Source: Episyrphus balteatus
Lineage: Eukaryota; Arthropoda; Insecta; Diptera; Syrphidae
Direction: 5' to 3'
DNA: 64,000 nucleotides
Assembly: GCF_945859705.1 (NCBI RefSeq)
Contig: NC_079137.1
Coordinates: 34,283,554 to 34,347,553 of the forward strand
This document shows positions 37,365 through 48,820 of the stretch, one piece after another (the stretch's first letter is position 1; each line of letters opens with the position of its first letter). A model generated the notes under the pieces. It had not been told where the DNA came from, did not search any database, and saw nothing but the letters and a program-made list of their open reading frames with translations. A program made the position numbers and the translations under genes.

Positions 37365-37485
37365 GGTACTTGTCAGCGGAAGAAACTTCTGATGCCTGAG
37401 GATTTGAATTGTCCACCAACTTCTCAGGGTCAGCAGCAGCATTGATGCCACCTGGAGGCAGAGGCTGTGATGATGTACAGCCCAT
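37365..37485 (-). CDS. Stathmin-domain-like acidic protein, first exon (MGC lipid-anchor N-terminus)
   Basis: Exon 1 encodes 40 residues plus one base: MGCTSSQPLPPGGINAAADP, then EKLVDNSNPQASEVSSADKY. Met-Gly-Cys with Ser at positions 5 and 6 fits N-myristoylation at Gly2 with palmitoylation at Cys3, which would place the protein on membranes. Two ATG codons are adjacent (37488-37486 and 37485-37483). The second has A at -3 and G at +4 and gives the MGC end, so I chose it. The donor CC|GTAAAT leaves one base, and C+CA makes Pro with exon 2. Vertebrate STMND1 has, as I recall, a similar MGC start before a stathmin domain, so this may be its fly relative. A 5' UTR and promoter should lie to the right but were not identified. 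Confidence 0.68.
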
Positions 37486-37488
37486 CAT

Positions 37489-39229
37489 TAGGTTTGGAAT
37501 TTAAATGGAAACGTGCAAAACGGTAGTAATCAGATATCCGGTCTTTTATTTCAGCCGAGAACATTATCCATTCATGGCGAAGGACGACATCAACTGCTGA
37601 TGCACTATCACCGTGTTCTTGCCAATTGCAGGAAATCTCAATCTGGCTATATATATCCTTTCGTTTGGTTTTTTTTTCTGTTTTATAGCAGATGTCGCAG
37701 TTTGAATAACCGGCAACGATATTGTCAGTATACTGGCCCTTTTTTAAATGGAGGAAATTCCCGTTACGTGGACGATACTATACGCAAACTGAGCCTTCTC
37801 TCAGTCAGGCAGGATATAAAACACTTTAAATCAGCTTGGAAGTTCTGATTTTTAATTTCCGTTTGTCCGCTGAAAAGGAGTGTGTAACGTGTCCAGTGTT
37901 AAACTGAAATTACAACCATAAAAAAAGGACTTTCAAAAAGGATACACACACATACACATATAGAACTAAAATTGTTTATACCATTTTGTTGTTGTTGTAT
38001 TTCATAAATAAAAAACGAACTGTCTGTCAATTTATCCATTCTTCAAACGACCCCCACTTCCTGTGTGTTGTGTTCTGTGTGTAGCTATGAGTGCTGGACA
38101 GGACACTCTATGAATTGTTGTTCTTGCTGCCCGCACTACTTACCCATTGCATGAGCGAAGATATTTATTCGATTCCATCAATTGGGTGGATATAAACTAC
38201 CCTCGGTTATGCACCAAAGTGTTGGTCATGGATGGAGGCGTCATATCCGATTTCTGAACGATAACAACAACCAACCAGTATAGTCGATGGAATTATACAC
38301 AGTAAGGTTTTACTGTGGAATGGGTTCTAGGAAGTGTACAATTTAGTCTGTGTTCAAAGTGGGGCTGTTGCTGTTACTATTTATCCCCCGCTGTTGCGCG
38401 ATATTTGTTCCCAGGGAAACGCTAATAGCTGAGGAGGCCACTGTTCGGAATGTATGTTCGTTGTTGCAAAGTAATTGTGTGTGCTTTTGTGTTTTTGTGT
38501 ATTATGGACAAATAATTTCATGTATACTCTGACATATGCCTCCTGCGGAGGGCTTTATTCTATATCTACATATTTATATATACAATAAACAGGACAGAGG
38601 ATAAAGTATATCCTTTAGCACGCTTATATAGGGTTTGATTTGCATGCGGATGTATTGTATATTTTAATATGTTTTTATTTCATGTGAGTCCATTCAGAAA
38701 TATGACCTGTAGCGAATCGCTTCGGGGATATGACAATGATAGCGCAAATCATCCAGTGTCGGCAGAGTCTCGTGCGGTGGTATGCAGTTCTCTTTGAGTA
38801 CACACAAGAGCCATTAAGCTTCGTTTAATGATAGTGTGAGACTGTGTTATTATTTATCGGAAATTTTTTTATGAATTACAGTGAGTTCCTAAGAATTGAA
38901 AACATTGTTATTGTATTGACTAAATTGTTATTATTGGAGGCATATGATGGAATAAGGAAATTCACGTGCCAAAAAGGGATACGGAAATGGTATAAATGAA
39001 ATGATACGTTATCTTGTTGAGGTAAATAAAACAGAAAAGAGGAAATCAATTTATGTTAAACAAACTTCAAAACAAAATTTCTAGACTTAAAATAATTAAA
39101 TAGAGAAATTATTCAAATAAAGGATTTTAACCTTTATTTGTTGTTTTTTTTTTAACAAAAAAGACTAAAAAATTAATCTTATGAATTAAATATAAATCTA
39201 AATTGAGTCAAAATATCAAAGAAGTGCAC
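37489..39229. other. Upstream region of the stathmin-like gene; no further exon seen
   Basis: Mixed-composition DNA of about 1.3 kb without copies elsewhere, then AT-rich sequence. It probably contains the promoter and 5' UTR of the minus-strand gene. No TATA box or start site could be fixed. The plus-strand frames at 37513 and 38350 resemble no known protein. Confidence 0.4.
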
Positions 39230-39990
39230 CAGCCAAAAAAAAAATAAATTTGTAATTTTTTTTACATAAAAAGATAGCCCTGTTTATTGTGAACCCGTAT
39301 CTGTAAATCAAAATTTGTTTCAAGACTTTTATCCGAAAATATCAGCCTTAGAAGAAAAAAAAAATAATTATTTCGATCGCAAATATTTCAGCAACCAGAC
39401 CTCGAAGAAACTTTTGGTTTGCAGTTATGAATAGAACTTAAAGAGACCTTTCTTTTGACGTCTCACTCGATGGATTTAGAGGAAATTTTTGAAAAAGTAT
39501 TTTTTTTAATCAAGGGGTTAACCTTGATTTTTTCGGGAAATCCGAAAAAAATTAATTTTTCATTTTTTACATAAAATGATAGCCCTGTTCTGAATTCCAA
39601 AAGTTGTTTCGAGACTTTGATCCGAAAATATCAGCTTTAGAAGACAAAAAAAAATAAATAAAAAAAAATTATTCGATCGCGAATATTTCAGCAACCAGAC
39701 TTCAAAGAAACTTTTAGTTTGCAGTTTTGAATTGAGCTTAAAGAGACCTTCCCTGGATGGATTTGGATAAAATTTATGAAAAAGTATATTTTTTTAGTAT
39801 GATTTTTTTTTTTTTGAAAATTTGAAAAAAAATAAATTTTGTAATTTTTTAACATAAAAAGATAGCTCTTATTATTGTGAACTCGTATCTGTAAACCAAA
39901 ACTTGTTTCGAGACTTTAACCCGAAAATATCAGCTTTAGAAGACAAAAAAAAAAAAAGAAATACAAAAATATTTCGATCGCAACCCGAGT
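39230..39990. repeat. Tandem array, about 2.5 units of ~300 bp
   Basis: Each unit carries ACATAAAAAGATAGC, TATCTGTAAA.CAAAA, TCGAGACTTT, CCGAAAATATCAGC, TTTCAGCAACCAGAC and GAGCTTAAAGAGACC in that order. Units start near 39255, 39565 and 39845; the last is cut off after the CGATCGCAA motif. They are diverged from one another and related to 30420-31270. Non-coding. Confidence 0.8.
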
Positions 39991-41941
39991 GCTACAGTTT
40001 TTTTTTTGAAAATGGTTGGTGAAAAATTTTGAAATTTCATTTTTATGTTTTAATTAATTATTTCTTCAAAATAACTTCGTTTTTGAAAAATTTTAAAAAA
40101 ATGTTATATACAAAAAATTATTTAAAAAAAAAATGGCTGTAACGATTTTCAAACAAAAATTTTAAATTCCTTTTCATACAAGAAATCAGATGACATACCT
40201 TGTTTTGTGATTATTTAAAATGGTGTTTCATTAATTATAAAAACTTATTTTATGTTTTTATTATATTATTGGAAATATTTTAATAAAAGCTTTAAGACAA
40301 GAGCTACTTTTACCATACCCAGTTGTGCATTTTATTTTTTAATGAAAGCCACTGATTAATTATATGAAATAAAATTCAAAACCCACAAGGTATTTTCCAC
40401 ATTGACATCATTCATTTGTTTGCAGGACATTGAACTTAAACTAAAACATTCCCACAACCATTATTTTATTTTTTATTTTCTAATGGAATATCTTTCATAT
40501 AAGACATGAACAAAAGTCCTTATTGAGAACGACGAAGATGGGGGTTTGCCGAAATAGCACCTCAAAAAGCTGTTAAACATTTTACGAGCATTTCCTTTAT
40601 TATAGTCCTTTTCATCATATATCACTCGGATTAATGGATGAATTTTTCATCTTACTATAAATAAGAACATCCGTATCCGGCATAAGGACTTGGCTCACGT
40701 TATATGTAGGAGAGAAAAAAAATAATGAAGTGCTTTACCTATTAATTTTTTAAGCAAATAATATGTCTGAAAAAAAAAAAAAATAAAATAGTGTGACAGA
40801 GAGGTGGGGAAGAATGTTATTTTCTACACTCTCGTGGTGTGACAATGCTTTGTACGAACAACGAGTAGTTTTTTTTTTTGCCTTTTAAAGGAACGTTTGT
40901 TTTGCCAAGTGGAAGTTCAAATCTCAAGGACACTTTGATGGGTAATTAATTTCAAATAACTATCCAGAACTGTAGCGGCAAATAAACCACATTCTTTCAT
41001 TCAAGTCGAACTGCCTGCCTGCCTGTGCAATTAGGCTCCAGCTACACCAATTAATTAATTGCCCGCCAAATTTCATGTGAAGCGTGCATTTTTATGCCGC
41101 CTATTCCTACAAAACTTGGCACTCAAGAACATGGCCGTCTTGAAGTTAGTTCATGCCGTAAGGATGAATGCATCTCCAGAGAGGAAATCTTATTCCACTT
41201 GACTTATATTTTCTGTAAAGCTTTTCAATCAACCAAGTAATGCTTTTAATTGACTAAAATGTCCTCTCTTAAGCGACTAAAGTATTAATTTTTGTACAAA
41301 TAGTGTTTGGGATACGTTTTGTAGGAGTTATTAGTAAAATATTGTGTAAATGGAAGCTCAAAGGTGTTCTAGAATAATATGAAATCCAAATCAAAATTTT
41401 TTTCAGGATGGCGGCTTCTCCTATGCCCCGAATGTGTTTTATAATGAAATGATGTAATAAATACTTTGAATATGTTGGTTATTGCATTTGCTTTAATTTT
41501 ATGTTCTTATCTTTAAGATTGAGGGAGAATTTTATTTTGGTGACTGTGGTGTATACGCAACTTTTCTTTTTCTAAAGAAATACTTGAAATACTTGAAGCA
41601 AATGATTTTAAAATTTACCAATTAATTGACCTATTTACTTTTAAAAGTAAGGTTAATTTTCATGTGATACATTTATCATAAACTACTTTTTTTTTTGGTT
41701 ACAAGCCAAAATAAAAAAACTTTGAAGAACAATAAATTCAATTTTCTCTAGAAATTTAATTTTAAACTTGTTTTTTTTTTTTTTAATGAAAATGACAGTT
41801 GAGAAAAGAGATATGCTCGATACATTGGCTTAAAAAGTGATAAAAAGTACAAAGAAAATATTTTTAAACATACTTTTTAATTTTTTTCCTAATGGAAAAC
41901 TTAAAAAAAGGATACAGAAAGCTTAGTTTTTTTTTTGTCTA
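39991..41941. other. Intergenic sequence, partly unique at ~40400-41250
   Basis: No gene was recognised. The stretch at 40400-41250 is less repetitive, with ATTAATTAATTGCCCGCC near 41055, and might be regulatory. The rest is AT-rich. Confidence 0.35.
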
Positions 41942-42234
41942 AAAAATAAGAGGTTGTCTGTAAAGCCGGTTTACAGACGATGATTTTACGTGATAACGTC
42001 GTAAGAAAACAGGTTGTGTGCTTTTAAAATGAGTCAACCTTTTTTCTTTTCTTATTATATAATTTTTTTTTTAAAGCTTACAAAAAAAATTATACCATTA
42101 AAAAGCCAAATATTTCTTCTAAATAATAAAACCATTTTTAAATTTTTACAATGCGCAAAAAGTATTAAAATAATTTATTAAAAACAATCATTTCTTAAAA
42201 AAAAAGTGAAAAAATCATTTCCATCACCCAAAAA
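41942..42234. repeat. Repeat end with GTGATAACGTC motif
   Basis: GGTTGTCTGTAAAGCCGGTT followed by TTTACGTGATAACGTCGTAAG is close to 7830-7890. It faces an inverted GACGTTATCACGTC at 43564-43577. These two may be the ends of one element that contains the repeat copy at 42235-43165. Confidence 0.45.
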
Positions 42235-43165
42235 TTAATTTTTTTGATATAACAACCTATAATAAATTTAATACCACCTGAAAGCTTATTGCTTCAGCTC
42301 AAAATATATATCTTTGCCGCCGGGTACAAAGGGGTTAAGTCACAAAATTGCACTCTCCGGGTTTCGATGAAATAAGAATAACCTCTTTTTTCTCTTTTAT
42401 TTGGTATCAAAAACATAAATTTAGAACAACTCTTTTCTATAAAAATAAGAGGATCAATGCTCAAAAGTTCATCGATTAGCTCAACTTCATATTTTTAGGC
42501 AAACTATCAATTATGACTAAACCCCTTTGTACCCGGTGGCAAAGATATATCGATCATGGCTATTAGGCACCTACAAAAAGAGCTAGAATTTTTTGAACTC
42601 GATCAATTTTTATCAAAAAAAGCAAAAAAAACATATAATTTTATGTTCTCACGCTATTGAATCAATTTTTTTTTTGACAACCTATAAAAAATTTTATATT
42701 ATGTAAAAGCTTATAATTTCACCTTTCATATGATGTTTTAATCTTATTTATGCGATGCCTAAAAAAAAAGTTAAATTTTTTAAAGCCAACCATGTCGAAA
42801 TTCCAAACTGAGATTACGGTACTTCCCACACTGGTGGCTGTTCATGATTAACAGATCTCCACAGGTGTTTTGAGGTATTTCGCAAGTTTTTTAATTTAAT
42901 ATTGTGTAGCTTGTAGTGAATGTACAGTTATGTGTGATATACCAAATGAAAGGTAACATAATCAGAATGCTCAGTAAAGTTAAATTAAATTTGTATTTGC
43001 TTTAGATCAAAAGATAGAAACTGTTGAATAATAAAACTTTATTTTACCGTTATCTTAAAATTGTGACTACAAAATTGATTAAAATTTTGCAGATATAGTC
43101 CTGTCTATTATTATCTATCTACAATATAAATTTTATTTGTTTATCTGTTGAAGAAAAAAAGATAA
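42235..43165. repeat. Dispersed ~780-bp repeat, copy 3, with an inserted MITE
   Basis: Same landmarks as copies 1 and 2. It is longer because a 245-bp TIR element sits in the CTCAAAATAT/ATCGATCATGG site. The remainder is the most diverged of the three. Confidence 0.78.
42306..42550. mobile_element. Small TIR element (MITE), ATATATCTTTGCC ends, intact copy
   Basis: The left end is ATATATCTTTGCCGCCGGGT then ACAAAGGGGTTAAGT; the right end is ACCCCTTTGTACCCGGTGGC then AAAGATATAT, its inverse. Copies 1 and 2 of the host repeat show the site without it, so its boundaries are clear to within the ambiguous AT bases. The target is probably AT/TATA. It is the same family as 3950-4154. Confidence 0.85.
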
Positions 43166-43884
43166 AATTAAAAAACAGTTAAAAAAGGTTAAAAAACTTG
43201 GGACAAAAAAACTTGTTTTTCCCGTTATTCGGTCAAAAACCATTTTGAAATACCAAATTCAAATTGTCAAAAAAAAAAAAAATTCCCCTACAAATAATCA
43301 CTACTTTGTCAAAGGTTTACCTAATGTTTTAGTTTTAGAAAAGCAATAATAGCTTGGTTTTTAATTTTTTCAATACCATTGTCAGTCTTGCAATAAATGT
43401 ATCTATTGATTAAAAAAAAAAAGTAACTCTTTACATTGTCGCGTAGTAGTTTATTTTTAATTTTGGATTGAATTTTTGCCGCACTGCGAAAGTGCGAGAG
43501 TGGAACGCTAGAAAATGGCGTCACTTTTTTTGTGGTAGCTGCCATGGTTTATCGATTTATAAGACGTTATCACGTCAAAAAAAAAAATAATTTAATCTTT
43601 TTCACAAAAAGATGAGAAAAAAAAAATATTTTTACTTTTGCAAAAAGTGGTGAATGTATGTAGTCTGTAGTGGTTTTAAATAGATGACAAAAATAACCAA
43701 CAACTAACTCAATTGACCAACTTGGAGATAGCCACTGCATCATCACTTTTTCAAAATGGCTACAAAATGTTAACTATAATCTAAGCATACCTGGTTTTCT
43801 GTTAATCATGCCTGAAAACCACTCAATGAAAGTTTTTGTATGAAAGTGTTTCAGTAATTTAAATTGAAAAAGCCAAGTTCGTAG
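43166..43884. other. Intergenic sequence, no gene
   Basis: The minus-strand frame at 43321-43545 is Lys/Phe-rich and unsupported. It includes the inverted GACGTTATCACGTC motif at 43564-43577 mentioned for 41942-42234. Confidence 0.35.
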
Positions 43885-44220
43885 CTGAAGCGAAACGAAA
43901 AATTTTCCAGTCTCCAAATTCGAAAACAAAAATGCTAACGAAAAATATCATCAAGTATTCTGTCAAAGTCAAAATTAAAATATTTAAAATTTATTTAAAA
44001 TCAAGTAAAAACATCAAAAAATAATTTTAATAAATGAATTAAAAAATAGAAAAAAACGTCATCTTGGAATCAAAAAACAAAAATGTCCATGGCAATAAAA
44101 AGTAAATGACAAATCATGAAAACTCTCCAATTTTTCCCTGAAAAACGAGAAGCATTACCAAATTTCTCGTTCAAGATTTCTTTCTGTCATTTTCGTATGG
44201 AAAATTTCGTTTCGCTTCAG
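43885..44220. mobile_element. MITE-like element, CTGAAGCGAAACGAAA ends (~336 bp)
   Basis: CTGAAGCGAAACGAAAAATT on the left is matched by TTTCGTTTCGCTTCAG on the right, with AATTTTCC / GGAAAATT continuing inward. The interior is AT-rich and non-coding. No target duplication could be assigned. Confidence 0.65.
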
Positions 44221-44319
44221 AAGCACACTAGCACTAGGCTCAAACTAAGAAAAAAATTAAAAAGTAGATATTGCCTTCATCATCCGATGTAGCAGTAATT
44301 TGCGTTGTAATGCCATATA

Positions 44320-45602
44320 CAGGGCCGTCTTTAACTATCCTGGGGCCCTTGGGCACACAAGAATTTGGGGCCCTTTTGGAAAGTTAAATAAGTACAATGG
44401 TTGGCTAAAAGGCCATGGTTGGTTAAAAAGGGGTGCCAATATATCGTTCCATATAAAGTACCTAGTGTCTTTATTATTGTGAGGGGGTACCAATAATACG
44501 TGCATTGAGACATCAATCGTTGCCCCTGCCAATAATTGCACTTTTTATGCTGCCAATAATTATACCCTGTACCCGTTATAAGTTTTAGTTTGAAGAATTG
44601 GAAAAAAAGAGCTCAAAAGGATTGATAGATTTGCTAAAAACTCATTACAGACGATTTGTACGTGATTTCCAAGAGCCGTTTTTTTATTTTATGTCTCCTT
44701 TTTAATGGATATCGGATAAAAAGTTTTCGAGATATTGCAATTTTATCAAAAACGAATAACGATTTTGCTTTGAAAAAAAAAACCATGTAATGCTGCAAAT
44801 AAGGCCGCACTTTTGAATTAAGAAAAATATTTTTTTGGACCGTTAATAACGGTACCTACTTGCTATAGAACCGATTTCTTAATGTAACCGACACAACCGA
44901 TTTTAATGAAAATTTTGACATGAAATACGAGAGCAATTCGCAATTCTAATTAAAAAATGTTTGGGGGTGCCAACCATTGTACCATGGCGTTTTCCATTGA
45001 ACCAAAACATTGATGTACCGTCGACGAGCCGGCAATAGTTTTTTCTCAAACGTTTTCCAACGGAAAAAGTATTAATGTTTTTTTGCCGACGAATTGATTC
45101 TTTTTTCGTCTTTTAATACGAATCTACACATATTTTAACACTGATTTTAACACGCACTACAAATTTAACAGTTTTGCAAACTTCAAACGAAATTAAATTA
45201 TTATTTAAAGAAAAATATAATGGAAGAGAATTCGTTGTTTTACTAATAAATAATCTTACCTACAGTGGAAAAAAAAGATATTTTTCTTGTTTTTTGAAAA
45301 TATTATTGTCTTTTTTTTTGGGAAAATTGAATTTGGGTTTGGTCCATTGGATTTAAAATTTTGTCCGCATACAACGCCACATAATTAGTTTTCATTTTGA
45401 AAACATATATTTTCCGTTTACCTAGTTGTAGAAAAAACTTTTTTAATGGTTTGGTCGTCATATAAAAACTAAAATTTTTTGGTAGAAACGAAAATGTTTT
45501 GCGAATATATGTGTGACAGAAATTTTCGTTCTTTCGGGGCCCCCCTGAAAATGGGGGCCCTGGGCACGGGCCCCGTGTGCCCTTATGGTAAAGACGGCAT
45601 TG
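44320..45602. mobile_element. Non-autonomous hAT-type element, 1283 bp
   Basis: An exact 8-bp direct repeat GCCATATA flanks it (44312-44319 and 45603-45610). The ends are CAGGGCCGTCTTTAAC and, inverted, CAATGCCGTCTTTACC, each followed inward by G- and C-rich words (GGGGCCCTTGGGCAC / GGGCACACGGGGCCC). An 8-bp duplication and CA... termini with an inner GCCG are the hAT signature. No transposase frame survives; the inside is AT-rich. It is therefore a deletion derivative or an old copy. Confidence 0.88.
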
Positions 45603-45649
45603 GCCATATATAAGGAATCTTAGGATGGTTACGTCAAAATTGTCCTATT

Positions 45650-45935
45650 CCTAGACCAGACCAGATTTAAGGCTACTGAGTGTCTCCATTTGTTTCCAAA
45701 TCTTTTCCCACAGAAGCTCTCCAACCATGTTCGATAGAATTCATATCAGTGTTTATGGTAGGGTTTATTTACTTGGAAACGAGCTATGCAAGCTTGCAAC
45801 GTTTGGTCTACCATTTTTCTATATTCGCAAGAAGATTTCCTAATAATTGGTGCAAATGATACCACATATTCTTCCAAATTGTTGCTGGTTAAGAAGCTAG
45901 AGTTGCGATCAATCCGATATAATGAAACTATGGAA
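45650..45935 (-). pseudogene. Decayed Tc1-type transposase fragment
   Basis: On the minus strand, across several frames, are EEYVVSFAPI (usually ..HVVPFAPFI), NGRPNVASL (usually DNARPHxA) and DMNSIEHGW (usually SPDxNPIEHxW, which carries the last catalytic Glu of DD34E). Order and spacing are right for the C-terminal half of a Tc1/Bari-like transposase. Frameshifts and stops make it dead. The call rests on motif recognition, not alignment. Confidence 0.72.
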
Positions 45936-46484
45936 TATTTTTTTGATAACCCATCATAACGTTAAAATTATCCCCGAACTTTTCTTTAAAGTAAAATCCT
46001 TCCCTTCATATACCAACTGTTTTATTAATAAAATTCTTAACTACTGCATCAAACACCTAAAAGTATGCAATTTCATTAGATGTGTAATAGTAATAGATAA
46101 CAAACAAAATCAATGAGATAATCATAATCACGTTCTCGACTATCGTTTGGATACATTTTACTTTTAAAAATTACCCAATAAATACCAAGGACAGAATAGA
46201 AATAGTTTGTAACATTGGCACTTCCAGATGAAACTAGATTACCAGCCAAACCCAAAGCCTAGTATAATAATTGCAGACAAATGTACTTATATGTAGGTAA
46301 TAAGCTCTCAGATGATTTCATATCGATAAATCCGGCACTGCAAAAACTCTCAGTCAATAATTTTCTAAGTCAGTGACAAGGACTAATAGCAGAGGACTCC
46401 TGCAAAAGGATTGTTTGAAGCAGTGTGCGTTTGGCAGAATGGGTTGAACCTACATTTGTTTAATTAAAAGGAGCAAAAAAAAGA
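45936..46484. other. Intergenic sequence, no gene
   Basis: It may include decayed non-coding parts of the neighbouring Tc1-type element, but no terminal repeats were recognised. Confidence 0.35.
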
Positions 46485-46492
46485 GTCGCGAG

Positions 46493-47782
46493 CAGTGGCG
46501 TATTGAGGGGGGGGCTCAGGGGGCTCAAGCCCCCCCCAAGCCTTCAAGATCATGTTTTTATTTAGCTGATTTCATCAAAATGTACATGATTAATTGAAAC
46601 TTGTTCGTAAATCTTAGAGATTTAGAGGCATCACAGATGCTCGAGCCCCCTCCAAATTCTAAAACGGCTGTTTGGGTTTGTTTGAGTAAGAGCCTTAGCT
46701 GACGATGAGGGTTGTAATAATTTTTTTTTTCAGATTTTAGTCCAATTCCGAATTCTTTAGATAATTTTCTTAGTATTTTGACGTCCAATTACATTACCAT
46801 TAAATTTTTGCAATACTTCTTATGCATTCTCAAAACGCCGTATTTGATCATATATTTACTTTTTTTTTATTAATATTTTTCTCAAAGATATTGGAAATAT
46901 AAATTTTTGATCAAAATCTCAAAATCTAAGTGGTCAACAGGTTTCTTTAAGAAAATTGCAGTTTGCGCTTCCGATTAGGATTAAAGAGCAACATATTACG
47001 AAAAAACATATATATTTCGAATTAAACATCAAAAAGAATTTCATTCAAATTAGTTTTTGAGACTTTCACGTTCTGATTCACTTTTTGCGTATTCACTTGC
47101 CGAAAGTGAAATAGGTGTTCTGCATTTTTTAACTCATTTAGATTTTCTAATCGAATTCAATTCACTTTGTTTCTGTTCGTGAATTTGGGGGCCTTTCTCA
47201 ATGAATCTGCAACTGCAGTAATTTCAATAGAAACAAAATAAAAATGGAAGATCCTTCAGTTTTGACAATTAGAAGCAATTTCGAAGTTTTCAAAACCGAT
47301 CGAAATGAAGAATATTGATATTTATTTCACGTGAAATTGAAAAGTGATTTGAATTCACTTTCGTTCGAATTGCGGAACATGGCCACATATAACGAAAATA
47401 TTGGTGAGTTTAGCCCAAAAACTCTTGACGTGATAGGAATAAATCTGTAAACAGTTTTGGATTCAGCACATGACAAAGTTCGAACGAAATAAAGAGTTTT
47501 TTTAAGGATGACTCAACTCCTTGCTGTTTAAACTGTTTGGGACACAAGAACTTTGAAAAAAAACTAGGTACCTACTCTGAATGTGAAAGGAGGAGACAGT
47601 AGTACGAATCTGTCTAGAGCAGTATAATGCTACTTTACCACTTTCAGTACCGCAGCACCAGCGTTTAACTCTCGATGAAAGATTAATAAAAAGAAATGAA
47701 ATTTTTTTCGCGCATTAACCCTCTAAAAAATGTTTGAAAAATTTTCCAGCCCCCTCCAACATTTTTTCTGGATACGCCACTG
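46493..47782. mobile_element. hAT-type element, 1290 bp, CAGTGGCGTA ends
   Basis: GTCGCGAG is repeated directly on both sides (46485-46492, 47783-47790). The termini CAGTGGCGTATTGAGG and, inverted, CAGTGGCGTATCCAG are a widespread hAT end type. A GGGGGCTCAAGCCCCC hairpin sits just inside the left end and AGCCCCCTCCAA near the right. No transposase domain was recognised in any frame, so it is non-autonomous or decayed. Confidence 0.9.
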
Positions 47783-47790
47783 GTCGCGAG

Positions 47791-48391
47791 CACCAAAAGG
47801 ATTTGTTAGGGCACATTTTCCTTTCCTCTTTATGCCGCTTGCACCTTTTCCATTCCGTATTTGAAAAAAAAAACTTGGTTTAATTGCAGCGTTGTGTGTG
47901 CTTCTGTGATAGGTTTGACGTTTTAATTTTTTTTTTTTAATAGAATTTGATGATGGCGTGAAGGTGGATTTGAGCCTAATATTGGCAAAATGCAATTTTA
48001 TTCAAAAGCTTCCCAGCCAGATTGTGCGAGGTAGACTAATTGATTGCACAAAATGGATTTTTAAATGTATATTTGGCATAAAAGTGTGAATTTGCAATTC
48101 AATTGGCAATCAATTGTTTGAATGAGAGGGAATCTAAACGATTTTATTTGCACAGTTCTTTCATTCTTTTTTTTTTTTTGGGAATTTTTGTCATTCTGTT
48201 TGTACAAATTTTAAAATAATTTTGGTTATCTTCTTTTTTTTTTGCGAAGGATTATCATGGTGAGTTAGAGTTGACTTTATTGATTTTTGTTGAAATTAAT
48301 TTGAATTTTTCTTTCGCAGTATTTACTTTGCACTTGTAGTTTTATGTTCGCAGTAAAGTAAAGATTTTAGGGAGAAAAGTAGATAAGAAAA
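47791..48391. other. Intergenic sequence, no gene
   Basis: AT-rich, no feature recognised. Confidence 0.35.
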
Positions 48392-48820
48392 TGGGCACGT
48401 TCAAACACCTATCGGATAGGCTATCTGGGATACCCGTATCTGGAATATCTTTTTGAACAAAGAGGTATCCAGATAGCTTGCCCAAGCAGCTACTAAAAAA
48501 ATATGTAAATATTGAGAAGAGGAAACTTTTTCTTTTGAGCAAATTACATTTTTTTTATTGTTGAATAGTACTTGCACAATCGCTTTGACTTTATTTCTTG
48601 CAATTTTTTTTTATTTTAAAGCTGATTAATCGCCCGAAAAGTAATCAAAATAAAAAAAAGGCAGCTGATCACTCGGATACCTGAGGTATACCAGAAATTC
48701 TGGGATACCTTCAGATTATTTTTTGACAGAAAATGGTTCGTTTCCTTGCTAAATTTTAACATTGTTTACAACAACAAAAAGCTATCCGATAGCTTTATGT
48801 TAGCTCTTTGAACGTGCCCA
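48392..48820. mobile_element. MITE-like element, TGGGCACGTTCAAA ends (429 bp)
   Basis: TGGGCACGTTCAAA at the left is mirrored by TTTGAACGTGCCCA at the right. A CTATCGGATAG / CTATCCGATAG pair lies just inside each end. The interior has further GATACC/GGTATC words in both orientations. Non-coding; the target duplication is unclear. Confidence 0.78.
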
